Of a stretch of DNA of 64,000 bases, positions 33,445-42,278 are shown one piece after another. The translations under genes were made by a program, and so were the position numbers. Source of the stretch: VXNE01 sp965217825 (lineage in GTDB: Bacteria; Pseudomonadota; Gammaproteobacteria; Pseudomonadales; Azotimanducaceae); NCBI GenBank assembly GCA_965217825.1, contig OZ244571.1:1798001-1862000 (forward strand). The letters run 5' to 3'. Below the pieces are notes generated by a model that saw only the letters and a list, made by a program, of their open reading frames with translations, was not told where the DNA came from and made no database searches. How positions within the stretch are numbered: the first letter of the stretch is position 1; every line of letters starts with the position of its first letter.

Positions 33445-33612
33445 TCATGATCGGGATCGATCAGATCTCCGGATCTTCCGCAAATCGCGACGCTTGCGGT
33501 TGGCGACGAATTCCTCCAGAGCCTGATGTACGACCGCCCGTTTTGTCCTGATTGGCCTCAACTCCATCGCATGGCGAATGAGTTCAGCGTCCAGTTCGAT
33601 GCGCGCCAACAC
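33445..33612 (-). CDS. VapB-like antitoxin, N-terminus fused or truncated
   Basis: 55 residues from a GTG: ARIELDAELIRHAMELRPIR, then TKRAVVHQALEEFVANRKRR and a basic tail. The pattern IELDxELxxxAM...TKRAVVxxALxEFV is that of VapB/ribbon-helix-helix antitoxins. The start lies exactly where the duplicated fragment of the 29-30 kb gene begins on the other strand, so the original 5' end was probably lost at a recombination junction. No vapC toxin follows. Confidence 0.6.
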   Translation of the reverse strand: MLARIELDAELIRHAMELRPIRTKRAVVHQALEEFVANRKRRDLRKIRRSDRSRS

Positions 33613-33710
33613 GACGGCTGACTCGATGCGCTATTGCTACGGGACATCCGACACCGATACTGCCCAGCGTCTGCTGCTTCTGCAGGCGATTGCCTGCCTT
33701 CATTTTCTTG
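33604..33710 (+). pseudogene. Fragment duplicated from the 29106-30554 gene
   Basis: About 100 bases encode NTTADSMRYCYGTSDTDTAQ RLLLLQAIAC, against NTTADAMRYCYAASDGDAAR RLLLLQAVAF in the gene at 29.1-30.6 kb. DNA identity by eye is around 85 percent. Nothing of the gene remains on either side, so this is a scar of an old, diverged duplication. Confidence 0.75.
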
Positions 33711-33769
33711 CTTTGCGCCAACGTTGATGTTACAACTTGTCGTACACTTTGAACTACATATCGGATATC

Positions 33770-34042
33770 ATGATGTCAACTCTCAGCATCCGACTGTCGG
33801 AACGCTTGGACGAGCATTTGACCGCAGAATCCCGTTTGGCAGCACAACCGAAATCGCTCATCGTACGCAATGCACTGGAGCAGTTTTTGGACAATCGCCG
33901 TCATGAACGATTCCTCGCTCAATTGACCCGCGCGGCTACGGTGATCGATTCCGACGAAACCGCTACCCTCGTTGAGGAAGCCTTGCCGTTTGATAATGAG
34001 GCGTTGGAATTGACTGAAGGCGGCGTCCCGGCCATCGAATAG
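33770..34042 (+). CDS. Ribbon-helix-helix antitoxin of a MazF-type pair
   Basis: About 90 residues from the ATG at 33770 (33773 is also possible): STLSIRLSERLDEHLTAESR, then AAQPKSLIVRNALEQFLDNR and an acidic C-terminal part (LVEEALPFDNEALELTEGG). The first half is a CopG/RHH DNA-binding domain, the acidic tail the expected toxin-neutralising segment. The toxin gene follows after 19 bases. The pair would repress its own promoter, which probably lies in the AT-richer stretch just upstream (33720-33770). Confidence 0.82.
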   Translation: MMSTLSIRLSERLDEHLTAESRLAAQPKSLIVRNALEQFLDNRRHERFLAQLTRAATVIDSDETATLVEEALPFDNEALELTEGGVPAIE

Positions 34043-34061
34043 CCGACGGACCCATTCGAAT

Positions 34062-34430
34062 ATGAGAGTTCCGATTCGGCGAGGACAGGTGTGGATAGCC
34101 AACCTGAACCCAAACCGCGGCCGCGAGGTGGGAAAGACTCGGCCTGTGCTAGTCATCCAGGGTGATTGGCTGAGCGCCGCGCAGGAACGCACGGTCGTCG
34201 TTCTGCCGCTGACCAGCCGGGTCCGCCTCGATGCCGAGCCCCTGCGGGTAACCATTCGCGCGCGCGGGGGATTGCACATGGACTCCCAGGTGATCGTCGA
34301 CCAACCCCGCACTCTCGACCGCGAGCGTCTCGGCGACGGTCCTTTGACGGAACTCTCGAACAGCGAGATGATGGATGTCGAACGCAGCCTGCTTGCCGTG
34401 CTGGGCGTTGGCCGCGGCAGCATCGAATGA
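34062..34430 (+). CDS. MazF/PemK-family endoribonuclease toxin
   Basis: 122 residues: IRRGQVWIANLNPNRGREVG KTRPVLVIQGDWLS, VVVLPLTSR, and the late MDSQVIVDQPRTLDRERLG. These are the MazF signatures: G-x-V-x-W-x-x-x-L-x-P-x-x-G-x-E, R-P-x-L-V-I-Q, and the D-Q-x-R-x-(I/L)-D segment with the catalytic Arg. The family cleaves mRNA or rRNA at short motifs. It appears complete and is paired with the upstream RHH antitoxin, the only intact toxin-antitoxin pair in this patch. Confidence 0.9.
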   Translation: MRVPIRRGQVWIANLNPNRGREVGKTRPVLVIQGDWLSAAQERTVVVLPLTSRVRLDAEPLRVTIRARGGLHMDSQVIVDQPRTLDRERLGDGPLTELSNSEMMDVERSLLAVLGVGRGSIE

Positions 34431-34446
34431 CCCTCTCGGCCCAGCC

Positions 34447-34586
34447 TAGGCGAAATCCTTGGTCACCCGGTCCAGCGGAACGTCTAGCGCCCTCGACAAC
34501 GCGCGCTCCGATACGCCTTCGATGTTGATCTCGCCGCGTAGGATCTCGCCGGGATTCCCTCGCCTCATTCCGTTTCTGATCTCCAC
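34447..34586 (-). pseudogene. HigA-like antitoxin, truncated
   Basis: From a GTG at 34586 (or ATG at 34568) the minus strand encodes RRGNPGEILRGEINIEGVSE RALSRALDVPLDRVTKDFA and then stops. NPGEILR...xLxxxALxVPxxR is the start of HigA/XRE-type antitoxins; the recognition helix and the rest of the domain are missing. It lies between the MazF gene and the second sigma-factor copy and is a relic without a HigB toxin. Confidence 0.6.
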
Positions 34587-34605
34587 TACTCCCCCGCCTC
34601 CTCAG

Positions 34606-35363
34606 GGTGAAGACGTGGTGCAGACATCGATCCTGCGCCTGATGGATTCGACGCCGACGAATGGCGAGGTGACGAATCCATTGGGCTGGTGGAGCGTGAT
34701 CATTTCGACTGCGGCCATGGACGCGTTGCGAAGGACGATGCGCCGCCGGCGTCGGGAACAGGAGAGTTCCCTCTCGGAGACCGGCCGGAATCCGCCGAAT
34801 CGCGTCTTTGGTTCGAAACGGACCTCGTTCTTCCCAACGCTGAAGATTTTTCCTGGCGCACATTCCGAAGCGCCGAAGGAGCGACGCCGAAGGCGGCAGC
34901 GACGATGGCGAAGGAGGAGATGATCTACGACGAGGACGTTGTCTTCATGCCGACGAAAACCGGCGGTCTGTCCACCAGGGCCGAGCGAGGGGAACCGACG
35001 CTGGTCGTGAAAGAAGGAGACGGCCCCATTGTTCCCGACGCCCTGATGGAGCTCTACATTTGCGCGCGACCACGCGAACGCGAGGTGGATTGGCCCATTC
35101 GCATCCTGGGTCTTGGCCGGGACCTCGCCGGCCGTCACTGGGGCGTGATGCCGCTCGTCGGGCGCTACGCTGGGCGCAAAGGTCCTCCGACGGGCTTGAG
35201 TCATGCCTACGAGGTTAGTCTCCCAGACTCCGTAGGCAGATCGTTTTCCATCTGGGTGGGGGACGACGGACGTTTTGTCGGTATGGGCGATGAAAGGGAA
35301 TCGATTCTCGCGGCGGAGGACGAGGCAACGGCGCGCGCCTTCATCGCGGCGCAACGCCCGTAG
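34606..35363 (+). pseudogene. Decayed second copy of the ECF sigma factor gene
   Basis: Positions 34610-34770 are almost identical to 32160-32320 (EDVVQTSILRLMDSTPTNGE onward). After QESS the sequence jumps to the region matching codons about 255 onward of the first copy, but in another frame: LGDRPESAESRLWFETDLVL, then FSWRTFRSAEGATPKAAA, and on to FIAAQRP at 35363. So region 4 and the first part of the C-terminal domain have been deleted and the two halves are out of frame; the start of region 2 is also absent. The C-terminal half is open from 34689 and about 75 percent identical to the first copy by eye, so it might still be translated as a separate domain. Confidence 0.8.
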
Positions 35364-35481
35364 GCGCGCCATACTCCTCGAAATGATCGTTCCCTGGGCG
35401 TGTCGCGCGCTGTAGGATAGGTGCCTCACTCCTCGTGGGAGATCGGCCATACGGGCTCTGCTCCCGACTTTCTTCGCGCTA

Positions 35482-36132
35482 TTGGCAAGCGTTGCGTCTG
35501 CGGACCCCTGCGATACCTCCTCCTGCGTGGACGCCCTCGTCGTCGGCATCGCCGATGGCGACACCGTAACGTTGCTCGTCCAGGATGACGGGCGCCAGTT
35601 CCAGGCACGTTTCCGACTGACCGAAATCGATACGCCGGAACGCGCTCAGCCCTGGGGCACGCGGGCTAGACAGGCGCTGGCCGAAAAGGTGTTCCGCCGG
35701 CAAGTGCGAGTCGCGACCGAGGGCGAGGATCGGTACGGGCGGATGCTGGGAAAGATCTACCACGACGGGCGCGACATCAACCGCGAGATGGTGCGCGAGG
35801 GCCATGCGTGGGCATATCGGCAATATCTTTCCGACAAGTCGCTGCTCGACGACGAACGCCGCGCGCGGGAAGCGGGCGCCGGTCTCTGGTCAATGCCGCG
35901 GGCGCAACAGGTCCCGCCCTGGGAATGGCGGCGTAGTGGTCGCAGGACAAGTCTCGCTGCCGTCGCTTCCCGGCCCCGGTCGGCTTCTTTCACCTGCGGC
36001 CGGAAGACCTACTGTCGAGAGATGACGTCGTGCGCCGAAGCGCGCTTCTACCTCCGACGATGTGGCCTGACGACTATCGACGGCGATAACGACGGGGTCC
36101 CCTGCGAGAAGATCTGCCGCGCGTCAAGATAG
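35482..36132 (+). CDS. Secreted staphylococcal-nuclease-type nuclease with excalibur domain
   Basis: The SNase domain has VVGIADGDTVTLLV (metal-binding Asp), FRLTEIDTPERAQPWG (catalytic Arg region and Asp), VRVATEGEDRYGRMLGKIY (second Arg) and INREMVREGHAWAYRQYL. A linker leads to a C-terminal excalibur-like Cys/Asp domain (FTCGRKTYCREMTSCAEARF then GDNDGVPCEKIC), a DxDxDGxxCE calcium-type loop. The only conventional start in frame is TTG at 35482, which would cut into the obvious signal peptide (LLPTFFALLASVASA); the frame is open upstream, so initiation at a CTG at 35458 or a frameshifted GTG is possible. Product: probable exported DNA/RNA nuclease. Confidence 0.85.
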   Translation: MASVASADPCDTSSCVDALVVGIADGDTVTLLVQDDGRQFQARFRLTEIDTPERAQPWGTRARQALAEKVFRRQVRVATEGEDRYGRMLGKIYHDGRDINREMVREGHAWAYRQYLSDKSLLDDERRAREAGAGLWSMPRAQQVPPWEWRRSGRRTSLAAVASRPRSASFTCGRKTYCREMTSCAEARFYLRRCGLTTIDGDNDGVPCEKICRASR

Positions 36133-36149
36133 GCGCGCCACGCCACGTA

Positions 36150-36296
36150 CCCACACGTCCGACGACTTGAGGACATGGATTGGTATTCCATTCTCTCGAG
36201 TTAGGAGGAAATTTATCAAATAAAAACAAGGATAAAGAGTCTATATACTAGTAATAGATACAGTATCTACACCCCTCTGCATCAAGGCCTCAAAGC
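36150..36296 (+). promoter_or_regulatory. AT-rich leader before the DUF222-HNH gene
   Basis: Positions about 36190-36270 are strongly AT-rich in a GC-rich region and contain GTTAGGAGGAAATTTATC and several TATA-like hexamers (TATATACTAGTAATAG, GATACAGTATC). It probably holds the promoter of the following gene; exact boxes cannot be fixed. Confidence 0.35.
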
Positions 36297-38000
36297 ATGT
36301 CCGTCCCGACCGAAGAAGTCGTCCGACATCTCTACTTCGTCCCCGAACCAGCCATCGATCGTCTCATCCTCGAAGCAGACCCCGACCAACTCGATTTCAT
36401 CCCCGACAATCCCGCCGAACTTCGCCGCGCCGTCACCCGCATGGCGGCCCACATCAATCTCGCCGACTGGCGCTTCATCAGGCTCATTGCCGCCATGGAG
36501 CGCACCCGAGGCTGGCGGGAAGGCGGCTACTGCAATCTCGGCAATTGGCTGGACCACCGCTGCGGCCTGGGACCCTGCGCTGGCCGGGAGCGCATCCGCA
36601 TCGGCCGGGCGCTTGCAAAACTTCCGCGCATCGACGAAGCGTTTCGGGACGGCGTGATCAGCTACTCGAAGGTGCGTGCCGTCACCCGGGTGGCGACGCC
36701 GGATACCGACGCGATGCTGTTGGCGATCGCCGAGGGCAGCAGCGCGGCACAGCTGGAGAGCCTGGTCCGGACCTATGAGCGGGTTGGCAAGAGCGACAGC
36801 GGACGGGCCAGCAGCGAACAGCGGCGAAGCCTGAGCTGGTACTACGAGGACGGCATGCTGGTCATCACCGCGGCGGTGCCGGCGGAGCGCGGCGCGCTCG
36901 TGATCAAGGCGCTGCAGCAGGTCGTCGATGGCAGGAAGGACGAACGTGAGGCGTACTATCAATCCGTGCTGCCGGCTACTTGTCGACGCGAAACCGCCGA
37001 ACCTGCGGCGGACGGGGATTCGGAAGGCATCGGCCGCGCGCAAGTCGCGAGCCGAGGATCTGACGGGCCGCCGATGCATGCCGCTGGAAACAATTCTGCG
37101 GCAGCCGAGTCGGTCGTGGCCGGCGACGATTTCGGCGCTGCGGCCGCGACAGCGCGGTCGGCCGCGCAAGGCGCTGGCGCGACAGACGGGAGAGAGGTAC
37201 CCGCGCAGGCCGAATGGGCGGCAGCCGATGTTTCAACGGATGATTCCGCGGAAACTCCGGCCCATCGCGCGGGCGGGGACAACGGCGAGGAGGTCTCCAC
37301 CCGGGCTGCAGGTGCCGCTGTGACCGACGTGGATGTTTCTGGAGGTGTTTCCGCGGAAACGGATGATCTCCCAGACTGGCCGATATTCGAGCTCGCGAGC
37401 ACAGAACAACGCTTCGCTGATGCGCTGGTAGACATGGCCGAGCACTGCCTGGCGAGCCGTGCGGGCCGCGGGAAGCAGCGACGCATCGGCCAGCGGTACC
37501 AGGTGATGCTGACCATCGGCCGCAATGAGCTGGCCACGCAGCGGGCGGCCGGCGGCGCGCGCTACTACGCCGAGCCCGACTGGGGCATCGATGAGGCGGA
37601 TGCCCGCCACATCGCCTGCGATGCCGGCCTCACCGAGTTCATCCAGGATGCGCGGGGCAACCTGCTGAACTACGAGCGCCGGCGGCGGATCGTGCCGGCC
37701 CGGCTATTGCAGGCATTGAAGCTGTGCGACCACAGCCGCTGCCGCTTCCCGGGCTGTGCGCATCAGCGCTATGTCGAGGCACATCATGTCCGGCACTGGA
37801 TCGACGGCGGGGAGACCCGCCTCGAGAACCTCGTGCTGCTGTGCGGCGCCCATCACCGGCTGCTGCATCACGGCGCTTTCCGCATCATGATCGAAGACGG
37901 TGACGGCGTCTTTGTCAACCGGGACGGAGAAGTGATCGAGCCGGCGCTGCGGCCGCAGTTTGCGGAAACCCCTATGCCAGAATGGACAGCAACTCGATAG
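36297..38000 (+). CDS. DUF222 and HNH-endonuclease protein (13E12-repeat type)
   Basis: 567 residues. The N-terminal DUF222 part includes ERTRGWREGGYCNLGNWLDH RCGLGPCAGRERIRIGRALA and FRDGVISYSKVRAVTRVATP. Residues about 225-360 form an Ala/Gly/Asp-rich low-complexity linker. The C-terminal HNH domain has CDHSRCRFPGCAHQRYVEAH HVRHWIDGGETRLENLVLLC GAHHRLLHHG: the zinc cysteines, the HH pair, the Asn and the final His are present. Such proteins are abundant in actinobacteria and found in some gammaproteobacteria, often in several copies, and behave like mobile or selfish endonucleases. The AT-rich leader and different linker composition suit horizontal acquisition. Confidence 0.88.
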   Translation: MSVPTEEVVRHLYFVPEPAIDRLILEADPDQLDFIPDNPAELRRAVTRMAAHINLADWRFIRLIAAMERTRGWREGGYCNLGNWLDHRCGLGPCAGRERIRIGRALAKLPRIDEAFRDGVISYSKVRAVTRVATPDTDAMLLAIAEGSSAAQLESLVRTYERVGKSDSGRASSEQRRSLSWYYEDGMLVITAAVPAERGALVIKALQQVVDGRKDEREAYYQSVLPATCRRETAEPAADGDSEGIGRAQVASRGSDGPPMHAAGNNSAAAESVVAGDDFGAAAATARSAAQGAGATDGREVPAQAEWAAADVSTDDSAETPAHRAGGDNGEEVSTRAAGAAVTDVDVSGGVSAETDDLPDWPIFELASTEQRFADALVDMAEHCLASRAGRGKQRRIGQRYQVMLTIGRNELATQRAAGGARYYAEPDWGIDEADARHIACDAGLTEFIQDARGNLLNYERRRRIVPARLLQALKLCDHSRCRFPGCAHQRYVEAHHVRHWIDGGETRLENLVLLCGAHHRLLHHGAFRIMIEDGDGVFVNRDGEVIEPALRPQFAETPMPEWTATR

Positions 38001-38129
38001 CGCCACATAGCCCGTCGCCGCTTCGCGTGCGCCGTGTTTTGCCCCGCCTGATGTCGCTGGCGAGTTGGGCCTCAAGCGTTCGGATTCGCTCCCTCGGTTG
38101 AGTTGACCGAAGAGGGTTCCCGCAAGTCT

Positions 38130-40592
38130 CTACGGCGTAGGCGCTTCGTTCCTGACCAGCTCGTGGGCCCTGACCCGCTCGTACTTGCGTGCCGGGGTGT
38201 TGATGATCGCTGCGAGCTCGCCGGCGCCGAGTCCCGCCCTTACGCGCTCGGCGTCGACATCGCCGTAGACCGTCGAACGCTGCTTCGGCACGCGTCCAGC
38301 CGATTCGATCAATCGCCGCATGCGTGCGGGCGAAGTCTCCTGGCCGTGGCTCGCGCCGGCGGCGCGGGTGATGCTCTCGTTCATCAGCGTACCGCCCAGG
38401 TCGTTGCAGCCGGCATTCAGCGCGGCGGCCACGCCTTCGTGGCCCATCTTGACCCAGCTCGCCTGGATGTTGGTGATGTGCGGATGCAGCGCGAGCCGGG
38501 CGACGGCGTGCACCAGGATCGCCTCGCGGAATGTGGGCCCGCGGCGGGCGCCGCCCTTGAGGTAGAGCGGGGCTTCCATGTGCACGAACGGCAGCGGCAC
38601 GAACTCCGTAAAGCCTCCGGTCCGCTTCTGCAGCGCGCGAATGCGCAACAGGTGCCGCGCCCAATGCTTGGGTTGATCGACATGGCCGTACATGATCGTC
38701 GCGGTGGTCCGAAACCCGACTTCGTGGGCGGTTTCCATCACTTCCAGCCACTGCTCCGTATTGATCTTGTCCGGGCAGATCACGGCGCGCACCTCGTCGT
38801 CGAGGATTTCCGCGGCGGTGCCGGGCAGCGTATCGAGTCCGGCGTCCAGCAGCGCCTCGAGATGCTCCTTTACGCTGGCGTTCGATGTGGCGGCGCCTTG
38901 CCACACTTCCAGCGGCGAAAAGGCATGCACGTGCATTGAAGGCACCGCTTCCTTCACGGCGCGGGCGATTTCCACGTACGTCTGGCCCGTGTACTCGGGG
39001 TGGATGCCGCCTTGCAGGCAGACCTCCGTGCCGCCCCGGTCCCAGGCTTCGCGCACGCGCCGCTGGATTTCCTCGCGGCCGAGATCGTAAGGGCGTCCGC
39101 GCAGATTCTCGGCGAGTTTGCCCTTGGAGAAGGCGCAGAAGCGGCATTTGAAGTAGCAGATGTTGGTGTAGTTGATATTGCGGTTGACTACGTAGCTGAC
39201 AACGTCGCCGTTGACATCGGCGCGCAGCCTGTCCGCCGCCTGCACGACCGCGTTGAAGTCGTCGCCGCGCGCGCGAATCAGACGCACCAGTTCGTCCTCG
39301 TCCAGTTCGTCGCCATTCGACGCGCGCGCGAGGATGCCGCGCAGGTCCGGCGAGACAACTCGCTCGCGCGGGGGCGTGTAGATGCGTTCGAGCGTGGCTG
39401 CCGGCGGCGCGTCGATGGCGCCGGGTGACCAGCCGTCGATACGCGGCAAGCCTTCGCCGTCGATCATGTTGAGGACGCGCCGCCGCAGGCCGGCGTCGAC
39501 CCAGCGTTCGGACTCCCTCGCGTAGGCGGGATAGATGGTCAGGCGTTCATGCAGGTGCTTGCCGGCCGCGATGGTCTCGCGAGCCAGCTCTTCGACATGG
39601 GGCCAGGGTGCTTCGGGATTTACGAAGTCGGGTGTCAGCGGGGAGACGCCGCCCCAGTCGTTGATGCCGGCGGCGACGATCTGCTGCAATACGCCGGGAC
39701 TCAGGTTCGGCGGCGCCTGAATACTCATCGACGCGCCGAAGACGATGCGGGCGACGGCGATGGTCCACAGCAACTCGTCGAGACTCGGTTCCGGCGCATG
39801 GCGCATCTTGGTATCGGGCTTGGCGCGGAAGTTCTGGATGATGACTTCCTGAATATGGCCGTGCTGCTCGTGCGCATCTCGAATCGCCAGCAGCGATTCG
39901 ATGCGCTCGCGGCGGGTCTCGCCGATGCCGATGAGGATGCCGGTTGTGAAGGGCACCCCGGCGGCGCCGCCATCGCGCAGCGTCTGGAGACGCACGGCGG
40001 GCACCTTGTCCGGGGAGCCGTAGTGCGGCATGCCCCGTTCCATCAACCGGTCTGACGCGGATTCGAGCATGATGCCCATCGACGGTGATACCGGACGCAG
40101 CAGGGCGATATCCTCCGGCGTCATGTTGCCGGGATTCAGGTGCGGCAGCAGTCCCGTTTCCTCGAGCACGGCTGCCGCCGCGTCGCGCAGGTAGGCGAGG
40201 GTCGTCTCGTAGCCCATTCGCGCCAATGCGTCGCGCGCCGCCCGGTAGCGCAGTTCCGGTTTTTCGCCCAGGGTGAACAGCGCCTCCTTGCAGCCCAGGG
40301 CGGCACCGAGGCGGGCGACTTCGAGCACACGGTCGAGGGTCATGTAGGGCGAGTCGAGCCGGGACGGCGTCTGGGCGAACGTGCAGTAGTGGCAGACGTC
40401 GCGACAGAGATGCGTCAGCGGAATGAAGACCTTGCGCGAATAGGTGACGACATTCAGGAATTCGCGGTCGCGCAACTCCGAGGCGACCTCGGCCAGCGCT
40501 CGCGTGTCGGGGAAATCCGCCAAGGCCAGCGCGCCCGCGGCATCGGGCAGTTCTCCGTCCGCGGCGGCAGCCAGTGTCTGTTCGGCGCGCAT
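38130..40592 (-). CDS. fbiC: 7,8-didemethyl-8-hydroxy-5-deazariboflavin (F0) synthase, fused CofG-CofH
   Basis: 820 residues with two radical-SAM halves. The N-terminal CofG-like half has the cluster motif CRDVCHYCTF (Cys63, 67, 70); the C-terminal CofH-like half has CYFKCRFCAFSKG near residue 485, preceded by NRNINYTNI. The enzyme joins tyrosine with a ribityl-diaminouracil to make the F0 deazaflavin, the first committed step of F420 synthesis. Fused enzymes (FbiC) are typical of actinobacteria and of the few proteobacteria that make F420. Conserved CofH blocks are also seen (GGIHPEYTGQTYVEI, MHVHAFSPLEV, TTATIMYGHVDQPKHWARHL). It is the last gene of the leftward F420 operon. Confidence 0.95.
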   Translation of the reverse strand: MRAEQTLAAAADGELPDAAGALALADFPDTRALAEVASELRDREFLNVVTYSRKVFIPLTHLCRDVCHYCTFAQTPSRLDSPYMTLDRVLEVARLGAALGCKEALFTLGEKPELRYRAARDALARMGYETTLAYLRDAAAAVLEETGLLPHLNPGNMTPEDIALLRPVSPSMGIMLESASDRLMERGMPHYGSPDKVPAVRLQTLRDGGAAGVPFTTGILIGIGETRRERIESLLAIRDAHEQHGHIQEVIIQNFRAKPDTKMRHAPEPSLDELLWTIAVARIVFGASMSIQAPPNLSPGVLQQIVAAGINDWGGVSPLTPDFVNPEAPWPHVEELARETIAAGKHLHERLTIYPAYARESERWVDAGLRRRVLNMIDGEGLPRIDGWSPGAIDAPPAATLERIYTPPRERVVSPDLRGILARASNGDELDEDELVRLIRARGDDFNAVVQAADRLRADVNGDVVSYVVNRNINYTNICYFKCRFCAFSKGKLAENLRGRPYDLGREEIQRRVREAWDRGGTEVCLQGGIHPEYTGQTYVEIARAVKEAVPSMHVHAFSPLEVWQGAATSNASVKEHLEALLDAGLDTLPGTAAEILDDEVRAVICPDKINTEQWLEVMETAHEVGFRTTATIMYGHVDQPKHWARHLLRIRALQKRTGGFTEFVPLPFVHMEAPLYLKGGARRGPTFREAILVHAVARLALHPHITNIQASWVKMGHEGVAAALNAGCNDLGGTLMNESITRAAGASHGQETSPARMRRLIESAGRVPKQRSTVYGDVDAERVRAGLGAGELAAIINTPARKYERVRAHELVRNEAPTP

Positions 40593-40619
40593 CGTGTCCC
40601 TGGAACTTTGGAGTAGACG

Positions 40620-41285
40620 CTAATTATGGGTGGCTGCCAGCCGGGATGCCACACCGGTTTCGACGAGGTAGCGTCCACTGCGGGTGTCCGCACCGGCGGC
40701 GGCGAACTTGCGCAAGCCGTCGATGGTGTCGATATCGAGGCCGAAACCGGGCAGGCGGACGATGCGCGGCTCGAATCCCGCCTGGCGCGCCAGCGCCGTG
40801 TGCGGTTTGAAGCTCCTGCCGTCGAACTGATAGGTCATCGCGTTCGGCGGCGTGGCGATGATGCAGTTGGTGCCGATGTCGTGACGGTCTGGCGCCAGGG
40901 TGATGTCGCGGTGCCCGTCCAGGGCCTGGTCCACTTCATCGGCGGTAAGCAGGGGCAGGTCGCCGTGGACGATCATGGTGCCTTCCGCGCGGTCGGCGAT
41001 GAAGGCGCTCGCTTCGGTGACGGCCCCAGTCAGATCGTCCGCAGTGTCGGCGAACACCTCTGCATCGAATTCTCGTGCCAGAGCCGCGGCGGCTGGCGAG
41101 CGCGATACGATCAGCACGCCTTGTAGTGACGCCCGGGTGAGCGCGGCCAGCACGTCTTGCACCATGGCCAGTGTCAGATCGTGCCGCTCGCGTGGCGACA
41201 GGTGTGCGCCAAGCCGTTCCTTTGCTCCGTCGGGACCCTTGAAGGGCACCAGTGCCCAAATGCGAGGAGTTGTCGCGCGGGGCAT
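40620..41285 (-). CDS. cofC: Phospholactate/PEP/3-phosphoglycerate guanylyltransferase (CofC)
   Basis: 221 residues from MPRATTPR at 41285, five bases after cofD. Features: LVPFKGPDGAKERLGAHLSP (nucleotide-binding start with the Lys-x-x-x-x-Arg-Leu), IVHGDLPLLTADEVDQAL, and APDRHDIGTNCIIATPPNAM followed by FKPHTALARQAG. CofC makes the GPP-type activated C3 acid that CofD transfers to F0. Whether this copy prefers phospholactate, PEP or 3-phosphoglycerate cannot be read from the sequence by eye. An upstream extension of the frame overlapping cofD is not protein-like. Confidence 0.9.
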   Translation of the reverse strand: MPRATTPRIWALVPFKGPDGAKERLGAHLSPRERHDLTLAMVQDVLAALTRASLQGVLIVSRSPAAAALAREFDAEVFADTADDLTGAVTEASAFIADRAEGTMIVHGDLPLLTADEVDQALDGHRDITLAPDRHDIGTNCIIATPPNAMTYQFDGRSFKPHTALARQAGFEPRIVRLPGFGLDIDTIDGLRKFAAAGADTRSGRYLVETGVASRLAATHN

Positions 41286-41290
41286 CGGAC

Positions 41291-42256
41291 TCAGGCGCGG
41301 GCGAAAGCCAGTACGTCGCGGGCGAGGGCGATGCGATCGTCGAGGCTCGACATCACGGTCTGGGTCACGGCGGTAGCCAGTCCCAAGTCTGCTATCTCCG
41401 ACTCGGCGGCGGCATCGCATTCATCGAGGACAAAGCCGGTAATCAGGTCCTGGTAGTGCCGGGCCACTGCTTCGGCCGACGTTGGAATGTCGAGTTCGCG
41501 CATCATCTTTGCCGTCGGTCCCTTGATGGCGCGCCCCCCCACAATGGGGGAGACGGCGATGATCGGCACGCCGGCCGACTTCAGACGCTGCCGCATGCCG
41601 GGCACATCCAGGATCGGGTCCACGGAAACGAAGGGATTGGAGGGGCATATGACGATCGCTCTCAATCCATCCTCGGATGATCCTGGCGAACGCAACGCGC
41701 TTGCGCCCAGCAGCGCTGCAATTTCGGGGCAGATCGCAGCGTCGTCGATGCCGGCGAACTCGAACCCCGTCACGGCGGGTCGGCAGCGGTCGCGCACGAA
41801 GTAGTGTTGGAAGGCGAGCGGTCCATCCGGGGTGAGCACGCGCGTTCTGACCGGATCGTTCGACATCGGCAGGACGGATTGGGCCACGCCCAGACGTTGG
41901 CAGATCTCCCGCGTGACTTCGGTCAGCGTGGCGCCTTCGGCCAGGCGCTGCCGGCGAAAGACGTGCAGCGCGAGGTCTCCGTCGCCGAGGCGGAACCAGG
42001 TCTGCATGCCCAGATGCTGCGCGGCGCGCATGAAGTGCCAGCTCTCGTCGCGCCGGCCCCAACCGGTTTCGACGTTGGCCTCTCCGGCGAGGGTATAGAC
42101 CAGCGTGTCCACGTCCGGCGAGATGTGGAAGCCGAGGTGTTCGAAGTCGTCTCCCGTGTTGACGACAAAGCCGACCTCGTCCGCCGCAAGCACCTTCGCG
42201 AAACCCAGCGCGAGTTTGGCGCCGCCGATGCCGCCGGTGAGCGCGAGTACTTTCAT
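41291..42256 (-). CDS. cofD: 2-phospho-L-lactate transferase (CofD)
   Basis: 321 residues from MKVLALTGGIGGAKLALGFA at 42256. CofD transfers the activated C3-phosphate moiety to F0 giving F420-0 (or its dehydro or 3PG analogue). Family features are clear: the GGxGGAKL loop, VNTGDDFEHLGFHISPDVDT, ICPSNPFVSVDPILDVPGMR and VSPIVGGRAIKGPTAKMMRE. It begins 22 bases downstream of the cofE stop and is followed by cofC. A large opposite-strand ORF here is a shadow. Confidence 0.94.
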   Translation of the reverse strand: MKVLALTGGIGGAKLALGFAKVLAADEVGFVVNTGDDFEHLGFHISPDVDTLVYTLAGEANVETGWGRRDESWHFMRAAQHLGMQTWFRLGDGDLALHVFRRQRLAEGATLTEVTREICQRLGVAQSVLPMSNDPVRTRVLTPDGPLAFQHYFVRDRCRPAVTGFEFAGIDDAAICPEIAALLGASALRSPGSSEDGLRAIVICPSNPFVSVDPILDVPGMRQRLKSAGVPIIAVSPIVGGRAIKGPTAKMMRELDIPTSAEAVARHYQDLITGFVLDECDAAAESEIADLGLATAVTQTVMSSLDDRIALARDVLAFARA

Positions 42257-42278
42257 CCCGGATGAACCTTCGGCGCGT

